Part shown: positions 1-6,063 of the stretch, piece after piece
Layout: each line of letters starts with the position of its first letter
Numbering within the stretch: position 1 is the first letter of the stretch
Assembly (NCBI GenBank): GCA_023266715.1
Contig: JAHFPK010000104.1
Span: 1-8,688 of the forward strand
Source: Hyphomicrobiales bacterium
GTDB taxonomy: Bacteria; Pseudomonadota; Alphaproteobacteria; Rhizobiales; Aestuariivirgaceae
Reading direction: 5' to 3'
Length of the DNA stretch: 8,688 bases
The notes under the pieces: generated by a model
The model's input: the letters and a program-made list of their open reading frames with translations, nothing else
What the model was told of the DNA's origin: nothing
The model's database searches: none
Made by a program: the position numbers and the translations under genes

Positions 1-647
1 GCGCCGATGACGAAGGTGATGGAGATGGTGCGGTTCACATCGATGCCGAGCAGCGAGGCCATTTTCATATCCTGCTCGCAAGAACGCTGGGCCCGGCCGA
101 GCGAGGTCTGGGTGATGAGTGCGGTGAACACGCCCATCAGGATGAGGGTTGTGAGGATGATGAAGATCTGCATGTTCGACAGGCGGACGATAAATTCGCC
201 CTGGGCGGCGGCGCGGTGCATGATCTCATAGCCGCCGGTGACGATGGGCTGCAGCGGTTTGGGGCGAGCGTCTTGGGAGATGCGGACGAATTCCTGCAAC
301 ACGATTGACATGCCGATCGCCGAGATCAGCGGTGCTAGCCGGAAGGAACCGCGCAACGGCCGGTAGGCGACCCGCTCGATGGTCCAATTGTAGGCGGAAG
401 CGATGATCATGGCGATGAACACCACCAGCACCAGCGCCAGGATGATGAGAAACGGGCTGCTGCCGCCGGTGAGGCCGAGCGCCACGATCGCAATTAGCGA
501 GACGAAACCGCCAACCATGAACACGTCGCCATGGGCGAAGTTGATCATGCCGATAATGCCGTAAACCATCGTGTAACCAATGGCGATGAGACCGTAAATT
601 GAGCCGAGTGTGACGCCGTTAATGAGCTGCTGGAGAAAATACTCCAT
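1..647 (-). CDS. livH: LivH, branched-chain amino acid ABC transporter permease (3' end outside window)
   Basis: Inner-membrane permease subunit of the Liv-type importer, which brings leucine, isoleucine, valine and related amino acids into the cytoplasm together with LivM, the LivG/LivF ATPases and a periplasmic binding protein. The window holds 215 complete codons of a protein that is about 300 residues in the family. The N-terminus carries the LivH signature NGVTLGSIYGLIAIGYTMVY followed by GIIGMINFAHGD. IERVAYRPLRG and LISAIGMSIVLQEF come next, and near the edge the cytoplasmic loop GRAQRSCEQDMKMASLLGID, which contacts the ATPase. Hydrophobic segments alternate with short loops throughout. 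The start at 647 is supported by a strong Shine-Dalgarno stretch (AGGGGGG on the minus strand, 651-657) three bases before the ATG. The remaining liv genes presumably lie to the left. The family assignment is secure; the exact amino acid substrate is not readable from a permease fragment. Confidence 0.95.
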   Translation of the reverse strand, partial: MEYFLQQLINGVTLGSIYGLIAIGYTMVYGIIGMINFAHGDVFMVGGFVSLIAIVALGLTGGSSPFLIILALVLVVFIAMIIASAYNWTIERVAYRPLRGSFRLAPLISAIGMSIVLQEFVRISQDARPKPLQPIVTGGYEIMHRAAAQGEFIVRLSNMQIFIILTTLILMGVFTALITQTSLGRAQRSCEQDMKMASLLGIDVNRTISITFVIG

Positions 648-933
648 TGGCCCCCCTGTATGTTCATACCCATGTTCGCAGCGCATGCGGCGGCTGCGTT
701 TTCAGAGTCGCTCTTAGAGAATTCCTAATTTTATTACAAGGGAGAATTACAATTTGATTTTCTCTTTAGTTTCATATGCTTCCTAATGATGCAGCGCTGC
801 ACAACAATTCAACAGGCTAAAAATTGTGCGCGTAATTGCTTGAAAATTGTGCAAAATTAATAGGTTGGAACCGCACGCTGCGACACCATATATCTCACGT
901 TGCGGTCGGTTTCACCTCGGCACAAATTCAACC
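648..933. promoter_or_regulatory. Divergent intergenic region between livH and padR, AT-rich core
   Basis: No credible gene is present here. The stretch from about 720 to 870 is clearly richer in A and T than the coding sequence on either side, as expected of a control region. It must hold the livH promoter, read leftward. A weak candidate on the minus strand is TTGTAA followed 17 bases later by TAAGAG, within roughly 711-740. This is only a consensus-like guess, since the AT-rich sequence gives many partial matches. A lone TATATC at 889-894 matches the core of the padR operator repeats further right. The direct repeats at 820-852 are listed separately. Confidence 0.5.
820..852. repeat. Pair of AAAATTGTGC direct repeats
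   Basis: The ten-base sequence AAAATTGTGC occurs at 820-829 and again at 843-852, a spacing of 23 bases start to start, close to two helical turns. The second copy lies inside TTGC-N11-GCAA (836-854), a short inverted repeat. A related, inverted but imperfect GCACAACAATT lies at 799-809. Paired sites on one face of the helix in a shared control region suggest binding of a regulator, for livH or for an upstream part of the padR promoter. No named factor can be assigned, and a chance origin in AT-rich DNA is possible. Confidence 0.35.
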
Positions 934-961
934 TTGACGCTATATCAGATTGATATATATG
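934..961 (+). promoter_or_regulatory. Candidate sigma-70 type promoter of the padR-RND operon
   Basis: TTGACG at 934-939 matches the -35 consensus in five of six bases. It is followed after 16 bases by TATATG at 956-961 as a -10 element. Transcription would then begin near 968, giving a leader of about 40 bases before the padR ATG at 1006. A 17-base palindrome (941-957) fills the spacer between the two elements, where a bound repressor would block RNA polymerase. The exact -10 is uncertain because the TATATA-rich stretch offers several registers. Confidence 0.55.
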
Positions 962-999
962 CGGCGGTCTATATCGATTTGCCATATATCGGATTGTCA
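941..999 (+). promoter_or_regulatory. Probable PadR operator array: one perfect palindrome plus two direct repeats
   Basis: TATATCAGATTGATATA at 941-957 is a perfect inverted repeat of seven bases around the spacer GAT. Two further 15-base units follow head to tail with no gap: TATATCGATTTGCCA (970-984) and TATATCGGATTGTCA (985-999). Each differs from the next-best copy at three of 15 positions, and all begin with TATATC. The palindrome sits between the -35 and -10 elements. The direct repeats cover the predicted transcription start and leader, ending six bases before the padR ATG. Winged-helix PadR dimers bind AT-rich inverted repeats and commonly repress their own gene, so autorepression is the natural inference. 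Binding itself is not shown by the sequence. Confidence 0.6.
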
Positions 1000-1005
1000 T
1001 AAAAA

Positions 1006-1542
1006 ATGAACGTGAGAACGCTTTGTCTTGGAATTTTGTCTCTGCAGGAGGCCTCGGGCTACGAGATCAAGAAGGATGTCGAAGACGGCCTTTTTAGCCA
1101 TTTTATTGATGCCAGTTTTGGTTCCATCTACCCCGCCCTCACCCAGCTGACGGCGGAAGGCTATGTCACCGTCCGCGAGGAAGAGCAGACCGGCAAGCCC
1201 GATAAGAAAGTCTATGCCATCACCGAGGCCGGAAGGAATGCCCTGGCGCGCGCCATTTCGGTATCGCCCGCCAAGGACAAGTACAAATCCGAGTTCCTTT
1301 TTCAGATGCTGCTGCAGGACTATCTGTCACCGGAGATGATGCTGGTGGCCATTCAAAAGCAATTGGATGATCTCAATGAGGATTTGGCCCGTATCGCCGA
1401 ATGCAGCCATGAAGCCGCCATTGGCCATGGCTCGCATTTTGTGGCCGACTACGGAAACGCCGTGCTGACAGCTGGTGTCAAATGTTTGGAATATAAAAAG
1501 GCCGAACTCTTGCAGCAAATGGCTGCACGGGCCGCTGAGTGA
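1006..1542 (+). CDS. PadR-family transcriptional regulator
   Basis: A 178-residue DNA-binding repressor of the PadR family, probably a cytoplasmic dimer. The N-terminal winged helix-turn-helix covers about residues 5-78. It includes LGILSL, the family motif GYEIKK (18-23), the recognition-helix region SFGSIYPALTQL (37-48) with the conserved Tyr42, and the wing with GKPDKKVYAIT (63-73) leading into EAGR. Residues 92-175 form the long helical C-terminal region (Vir_act_alpha_C type) used for dimerization and, in relatives, ligand response. The ATG at 1006 gives the usual N-terminus MNVRTLCLGIL, but no good Shine-Dalgarno sequence precedes it; only a weak GGA lies 12 bases upstream, so translation may be low. 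It is first in the operon, 16 bases before the adaptor gene, with candidate operators just upstream. Known PadR proteins respond to phenolic acids or drugs; the ligand here is unknown. Repression of its own efflux operon is inferred from position. Confidence 0.92.
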   Translation: MNVRTLCLGILSLQEASGYEIKKDVEDGLFSHFIDASFGSIYPALTQLTAEGYVTVREEEQTGKPDKKVYAITEAGRNALARAISVSPAKDKYKSEFLFQMLLQDYLSPEMMLVAIQKQLDDLNEDLARIAECSHEAAIGHGSHFVADYGNAVLTAGVKCLEYKKAELLQQMAARAAE

Positions 1543-1558
1543 TTTTGGAGTTCATGTT

Positions 1559-2701
1559 ATGATTCGTCGCATATTCTACTTTCTGCTCGTTACAGTCGTG
1601 CTTGGCGGCCTCGCCGGTGGCATTGCCTGGTATGCTTTCGATTTCAAGCCGAAATTCCTGGCCCAAGTCATCATGGGGTCGCCCCAGCCGCCCGAAACTG
1701 TGTCAGCGGAAGCGGTGCGCACTGAAAACTGGCAGCCGCAAATCGCCGGCATTGGCACGCTGACTGCGGCCGAAGGCATCGACATCAGCCCGCAAATTGG
1801 CGGCGTGATCGAGAAGATCGGCTTCGACTCCGGCCAGGATGTCAAGAAGGGCCAATTGCTGGTGAAGCTCGACACCGAAAGCGAGGAAGCCGATTTGCGC
1901 AGCTTCCAGGCCCAGCTTGACAATGCCCAGGATGAACTCACCCGGCGCGAAGGCCTGATGGCCAAGGGCTACGCCGCCGCCACCGAAATTTCGCTGTTGC
2001 GGGCCACCCGCACCAAGTTTCAGGCCAATGTCGACCAGATCCGCGCCACCATCGCGCAAAAGTTCATCTATGCGCCATGGGATGGCCATGTGGGTTTACG
2101 CGAAATCTCGCTCGGCAGCTATCTGGCGCCGGGACAGAAGATAGTCTGGCTCCAGAAGATCGATCCCGTCTATGCCGATTTCACCGTGACCGAGGCCGAC
2201 TATGGCCGCATCAAGGAAGGCCTGACGGTGACGGCCCAGTTCAACGCCTGGCCGGACCTGCCCTTCAAGGGCGAGATCGCCACGACGGACGCCCGCATGT
2301 CGGATCAGACCCGCATGATCACCGTCAGGGCGAAGCTCGACAACCCGGACCACAAGCTGCTGCCCGGCATGTATGCCAATGTGATCGTCGATGCGGGAGC
2401 ACCCCAAACGGTCGTGACCGTCCCGCAGACGGCGGTCACCTTCTCGCTCTATGGCGACAACGTGTTCGTCGTTGTGCCCGCCACCAAGGCCGACCCCAAG
2501 GCCAAGCCTGAGGAATTGGCGATCGAACGCCGCTTCGTCAAGGCGGGTGAGATTCGCAACGGCCGCGTGGCGATCGCCGATGGGCTGAAGCCCGGCGACC
2601 AGGTGGTGACGGCGGGACAGAACAAGATCGACCAGGGCTCGAAAGTGGTGATCAACAATTCGATCGCGCTGAAGGCTTTGGATTCGACCACGATCCAGTG
2701 A
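1559..2701 (+). CDS. RND efflux periplasmic adaptor (membrane-fusion protein, MexA/AcrA/HlyD type)
   Basis: A 380-residue adaptor that bridges the inner-membrane RND pump and an outer-membrane channel. Residues 4-25 form an N-terminal membrane anchor preceded by Arg3-Arg4. There is no lipobox Cys, so it is held by a helix rather than a lipid. The lipoyl/barrel-sandwich halves are around 74-105 (ISPQIGGVIEKIGFDSGQDV) and 168-193 (YAPWDGHVGLREISLGSYL). Between them lies a helical hairpin, 106-165. The beta-barrel follows at about 203-280, ending in LLPGMYANV, and a membrane-proximal domain runs to 375. The hairpin tip keeps R129 and L133 of the Arg-Leu-Ser motif by which AcrA-like adaptors meet TolC, with Ala140 in the Ser place. 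The start at 1559 is chosen over an upstream in-frame ATG at 1475 because TTGGAG (1545-1550) lies eight bases before it, and the upstream start would overlap padR. The gene sits 10 bases before the pump gene, implying co-translation. Confidence 0.93.
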   Translation: MIRRIFYFLLVTVVLGGLAGGIAWYAFDFKPKFLAQVIMGSPQPPETVSAEAVRTENWQPQIAGIGTLTAAEGIDISPQIGGVIEKIGFDSGQDVKKGQLLVKLDTESEEADLRSFQAQLDNAQDELTRREGLMAKGYAAATEISLLRATRTKFQANVDQIRATIAQKFIYAPWDGHVGLREISLGSYLAPGQKIVWLQKIDPVYADFTVTEADYGRIKEGLTVTAQFNAWPDLPFKGEIATTDARMSDQTRMITVRAKLDNPDHKLLPGMYANVIVDAGAPQTVVTVPQTAVTFSLYGDNVFVVVPATKADPKAKPEELAIERRFVKAGEIRNGRVAIADGLKPGDQVVTAGQNKIDQGSKVVINNSIALKALDSTTIQ

Positions 2702-2711
2702 GGAAATAGCG

Positions 2712-5700
2712 ATGCATTTTACCGACATCTTCGTGAAGCGGCCGGTCCTTGCGACCGTCGTGAGCTTCCTCATCCTGCTGGCGGGCCTGCAGTCGGTCAA
2801 CAAGCTGCCGATCCGCCAGTTTCCCGCCGTGTCGGATACCAAGATTGAGATCACCACCGCCTATCCGGGCGCCAACGCCGACCAGATCAAGGGCTTCATC
2901 ACCACGCCGCTGCAACAGGCGGTGGCTTCCACGGAAGGTGTGGAGACTATCGAGTCGCGCTCTGCCCAGAACAGCTCGACCATTACCCTCAAGCTCCGCC
3001 TCGACGCCAATGCCGACCGAGCACTGGCCGACGTGCTCTCCAAGGTGAACGAGGTGAAGGGCGTGCTGCCAGACGAAGCGAAGGACCCGGTGGTGAAGCG
3101 CACCACGGGTGCGGGCTTCGATCTCATGTATCTGAGCTTCAAGAGCGAACAGATGTCGCCGCCGCAGATCAGCGACTATCTCGACCGCGTGGTGAAGCCC
3201 AGATTGCAGGCGATCAACGGGGTCGCCACCGCCGAAATCCTCGGCGGCTCCACCTTCGCCATGCGGGTGTGGCTTGATCCCGACAAGATGGCCTCGCTCG
3301 GCATCACGCCCCTCGATGTCCGCACCGCCCTTGCCGCCAACAACTTCACCACGGCGGCGGGCGAATTGAAGGCCGATTTTACCCAGAAGAACATCAATGC
3401 CCAGACCTCGCTCGAGACGCCCCAGGATTTCGCCAATCTGATCGTGGCGCGGCACGGCGACACGCTGATTAGGCTGGGGCAGGTGGCCACCGTCGATCTT
3501 GGCCCCGAGAACTACAACTCGACCTCGGCCTTCGACGGCGTCAAGGCGGTGTTCATGGGCATCCAGACGACGCCCGATGCCAATCCGCTCACCGTCATCG
3601 CCAATGTGCGCGCCGCCATGCCGGACATCCAGCGCGGCCTGCCGCAGGGGCTCGAATCGAAGATCGCCTATGACGCCACCGAATTCATCAACGCCTCGAT
3701 CTACGAGGTGGGTAAGACGCTTGCGGAAGCCGCGGTCATCGTCATCATCGTTATCTTTCTATTCCTCGGCAATCTGCGCTCGACACTCATCCCCGTAGTC
3801 ACCATTCCGCTGTCGCTGATCGGCGTGGCGCTGGTGTTGCTGGCGCTCGGCTATTCGATCAATTTGCTGACGCTGCTGGCCCTGGTGCTGGCGATTGGTC
3901 TCGTCGTCGACGATGCCATCGTGGTGGTGGAGAACATCCATCGCCACATCGAGGACGGCATGAAGCCTTTCGACGCGGCGCTGATGGGTGCCCGCGAAAT
4001 CACCGGGCCGGTGGTCGCCATGACCATCACTCTGGCGGCGGTCTATACGCCGATCGGCTTCACCACGGGACTGACCGGCGCCTTGTTCCGCGAATTCGCC
4101 TTCACGCTCGCCGGCGCCGTTGTGGTGTCTGGCGTCATCGCGCTTACTCTTTCGCCGATGATGACCTCGAAACTCCTCAAGGAGCACGACAAGGAAAGCT
4201 GGTTCGGGCGTCTCGTCGAGCGCGCCTTCGGGGGCTTGCAACGGTTCTATCGCCGCCGCCTCGACGGCACCATCAAGCAGCGTTCGGTGTTCGCCTGGAT
4301 CGCGGTGCTGACCGTGGTGCTGTCGGGCGTGCTCTATCAGGCGATCAACCGGCAGTTGGCGCCGTCGGAAGACCAGGGCGTGCTGTTCGCCTTCGTCAAC
4401 GCGCCGGAGCACACCAACCTCGACTATCTTACGTCATACACGGACAATCTCACCGACACCTTCATGAAAGTGCCGGAGAAGCAGAACCTGTTTGCCATCA
4501 ACGGGTTTCCCAGCACGCATTCGGCCTTCATGGGCCTGATCCTCAAGCCGTGGGGCGAGCGCAAGCGGTCTGATATGTCGGTGATGGGTGAGTTGCAGCC
4601 GAAGTTCAAGGGCGTCTCTGGCGTCAACATCTTCGCCACCGCTCCTTCCGCCATTCCGGTGGGGGCTGGTGAGATGCCGGTGGAATTCGTCGTGACCTAC
4701 CCCGGTGACTATACGCGGCTCGCTGAGGTTCTCGACAAACTCAACACCGAGGCGATGAAGAGCGGTCTCTTCATCTTCACCAACGCGGATTTGCGTTTCA
4801 CCACGCCGCAGGTGGAGATGATCGTCGATAAGGACCGCGCCAACCGGCTGGGCGTTACCATGCAGGATATCGGCGCCACGCTGTCGACGCTCTTGGGCGG
4901 CAACAATGTCAACCGCTTCACCGTGCAGGGCCGCTCGTACGAGGTGATCCCGCAAGTGCCGCGCGCCGACCGGGCAACGTCCGAGCAGATTCTCAAATAC
5001 CGGGTGCGCGCCGCCGACGGCTCCATGGTGCCGCTCTCGTCCTTCATTTCGCTGGGCCAGACGGTGCAGCCCAACGGCCTGTCGACGTTCCAGCAGCTCA
5101 ACTCCGCGACGCTGCAGGGTGTGCCGTTTCCCGGCCGTACCATCGGCGAGGGCATCGCCTTCCTGCAGCAGAAGGCCAACGAGATCATGCCGCAGGGCAT
5201 GGCCTACGACTTCAAGGGCGAGAGCCGCCAGTTCGTCCACGAGGGCAACACGCTGGCCATCACCTTCGCCTTCGCGCTGTTGCTGATCTATCTGGTGCTG
5301 GCGGCACAGTTCGAAAGCTTCCGCGATCCCTTCGTCATCCTGATCGGCTTGCCCGCCACGGTATTCGGCGCGCTTTTCGTGCTGTTCATCCTCGGTGAGG
5401 TGAATGGCGCGATGCAGAACAATCCGCCGTTCAACCTGGGCTCGGGCACGATCAACATCTATACCCAGATCGGCCTCGTGACGCTGATCGGCCTCATCGC
5501 CAAGCACGGCATCTTGATGGTGGAATTCGCCAACAAGCTGCAGGAGACACAAGGCCTCGACAAGCACACCGCCATCAAGGAAGCTGCGGCGATCCGATTG
5601 CGGCCCATCCTCATGACCACGGCGTCAATGGTGATCGGCGTGGTGCCCTTGCTGCTCGCCAATGGCGCGGGCGCCAAGAGCCGCTTCGACATCGGCATCG

Positions 5701-5897
5701 TTATCGCTGCTGGCATGACAATCGGGACAATGTTTACTTTGTTCATCACGCCTGCAATCTACTCCTTCGTGGCGCGCGACCGCCGCAAGCTGGCGCTTGC
5801 TGCGGCCCCGGCAGGTGAGGTGCTCGCGCTGCCAGTTAAGCAAAGGTCGAAGCAGAAACAGCCAGAGGAACTGCCGATGCAGGAAGCGGCTGAATAG
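2712..5897 (+). CDS. RND efflux transporter, inner-membrane pump subunit (HAE1 family, MexI/MdtC/AcrB-like)
   Basis: A 1061-residue proton-driven pump that would expel drugs, dyes or toxic metabolites as a trimer with the upstream adaptor and an outer-membrane channel. It opens with DIFVKRPVLATVVSFLILLAG, the family's first membrane helix, followed by the first periplasmic porter domain to about residue 335. Helices 2-6 follow, then a second porter domain, then the C-terminal helices. The proton-relay residues are intact: D400-D401 in GLVVDDAIVVVEN, K931 in GLIAKHGILMVEF, and R962/T969 in IRLRPILMTT, matching AcrB D407/D408, K940, R971 and T978. The KHGI variant and N-terminus look closer to MexI/MdtC than to AcrB. 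The loop before K931 (about residues 895-917) is some 16 residues longer than in AcrB. The end is a basic, then acidic cytoplasmic tail. GAGGAA overlaps the adaptor stop codon and lies six bases before the ATG. No outer-membrane channel gene follows, so a TolC-like protein elsewhere is probably used. Substrates cannot be read from sequence. Confidence 0.95.
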   Translation: MHFTDIFVKRPVLATVVSFLILLAGLQSVNKLPIRQFPAVSDTKIEITTAYPGANADQIKGFITTPLQQAVASTEGVETIESRSAQNSSTITLKLRLDANADRALADVLSKVNEVKGVLPDEAKDPVVKRTTGAGFDLMYLSFKSEQMSPPQISDYLDRVVKPRLQAINGVATAEILGGSTFAMRVWLDPDKMASLGITPLDVRTALAANNFTTAAGELKADFTQKNINAQTSLETPQDFANLIVARHGDTLIRLGQVATVDLGPENYNSTSAFDGVKAVFMGIQTTPDANPLTVIANVRAAMPDIQRGLPQGLESKIAYDATEFINASIYEVGKTLAEAAVIVIIVIFLFLGNLRSTLIPVVTIPLSLIGVALVLLALGYSINLLTLLALVLAIGLVVDDAIVVVENIHRHIEDGMKPFDAALMGAREITGPVVAMTITLAAVYTPIGFTTGLTGALFREFAFTLAGAVVVSGVIALTLSPMMTSKLLKEHDKESWFGRLVERAFGGLQRFYRRRLDGTIKQRSVFAWIAVLTVVLSGVLYQAINRQLAPSEDQGVLFAFVNAPEHTNLDYLTSYTDNLTDTFMKVPEKQNLFAINGFPSTHSAFMGLILKPWGERKRSDMSVMGELQPKFKGVSGVNIFATAPSAIPVGAGEMPVEFVVTYPGDYTRLAEVLDKLNTEAMKSGLFIFTNADLRFTTPQVEMIVDKDRANRLGVTMQDIGATLSTLLGGNNVNRFTVQGRSYEVIPQVPRADRATSEQILKYRVRAADGSMVPLSSFISLGQTVQPNGLSTFQQLNSATLQGVPFPGRTIGEGIAFLQQKANEIMPQGMAYDFKGESRQFVHEGNTLAITFAFALLLIYLVLAAQFESFRDPFVILIGLPATVFGALFVLFILGEVNGAMQNNPPFNLGSGTINIYTQIGLVTLIGLIAKHGILMVEFANKLQETQGLDKHTAIKEAAAIRLRPILMTTASMVIGVVPLLLANGAGAKSRFDIGIVIAAGMTIGTMFTLFITPAIYSFVARDRRKLALAAAPAGEVLALPVKQRSKQKQPEELPMQEAAE

Positions 5898-5975
5898 CCA
5901 GTTAAACTTTCAACCGCTAGGCCCGCGGGAAATTTGGAGACGATGGGACATGCGTAAGTCTTAATATCTCATCAC

Positions 5976-6006
5976 GCCCGCGCTAGACGCGGGCATCTTC
6001 TTATTT
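5976..6006 (+). terminator. Probable rho-independent terminator of the padR-RND operon
   Basis: GCCCGCG (5976-5982) and CGCGGGC (5988-5994) form a perfect seven-pair GC-rich stem around the five-base loop CTAGA. The T-rich ATCTTCTTATTT follows on the plus strand. It lies about 80 bases after the pump stop codon. The minus-strand exit is not T-rich, so it favours the plus-strand operon. The T tract is interrupted and therefore of moderate quality. The element may also belong to a repeat family (see the neighbouring hairpin). An extra eight-base palindrome CCCGCGGG at 5922-5929, followed by AAATTT, lies just upstream. Confidence 0.6.
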
Positions 6007-6022
6007 GGACGGGGCAGAAGAT

Positions 6023-6041
6023 GATCGGGTCAAGCCCGGTC
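6023..6041. repeat. Small hairpin of the alphaproteobacterial GGGTCAAGCCC type
   Basis: GATCGGG (6023-6029) pairs with CCCGGTC (6035-6041) around the loop TCAAG, with one G-T wobble. Together with the hairpin at 5976-5994 it makes two stem-loops 28 bases apart. Intergenic palindromes built around GGGTCAAGCCC recur in many alphaproteobacterial genomes, so this is likely one short member of such a dispersed repeat family. It lies just downstream of the aminotransferase stop codon (minus strand) and could help end or protect that transcript. The copy number in this genome cannot be seen here. Confidence 0.5.
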
Positions 6042-6063
6042 AAGATGAGAATTGGAAGAGATG

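Noticed and set aside
7..231. 74-codon plus-strand frame at the left edge
   Set aside because: It is antisense to livH, which has full family motifs in the other strand.
865..881. Possible sigma-54 promoter (TTGGAACCGCACGCTGC)
   Set aside because: The GG and GC elements are one base further apart than the strict -24/-12 spacing, and the flanking bases match poorly.
1475..1558. Upstream in-frame start of the adaptor that would add 28 residues
   Set aside because: It lies inside padR, has no good ribosome-binding site, and would put a polar extension before the membrane anchor. The start at 1559 has TTGGAG at proper spacing.
2096..2857. 253-codon minus-strand frame spanning the adaptor-pump junction
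   Set aside because: It is a shadow of the two plus-strand genes, has no family signature and no ribosome-binding site of note.
3759..4412. 217-codon minus-strand frame
   Set aside because: It is antisense to transmembrane helices of the pump and its composition (HHR, QQ, GE runs) is typical of reversed hydrophobic coding sequence.
4434..5567. 377-codon open reading frame on the minus strand, inside the pump gene
   Set aside because: It lies wholly antisense to a well-conserved RND gene and its translation is rich in His, Arg, Glu and Gln without any recognisable domain, as expected from the reverse of GC-rich coding sequence.
5943..5957. Very short frame ATG GGA CAT GCG TAA preceded by TTTGGAG
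   Set aside because: Four codons with a chance Shine-Dalgarno match. There is no gene downstream on the plus strand for it to act as a leader of.
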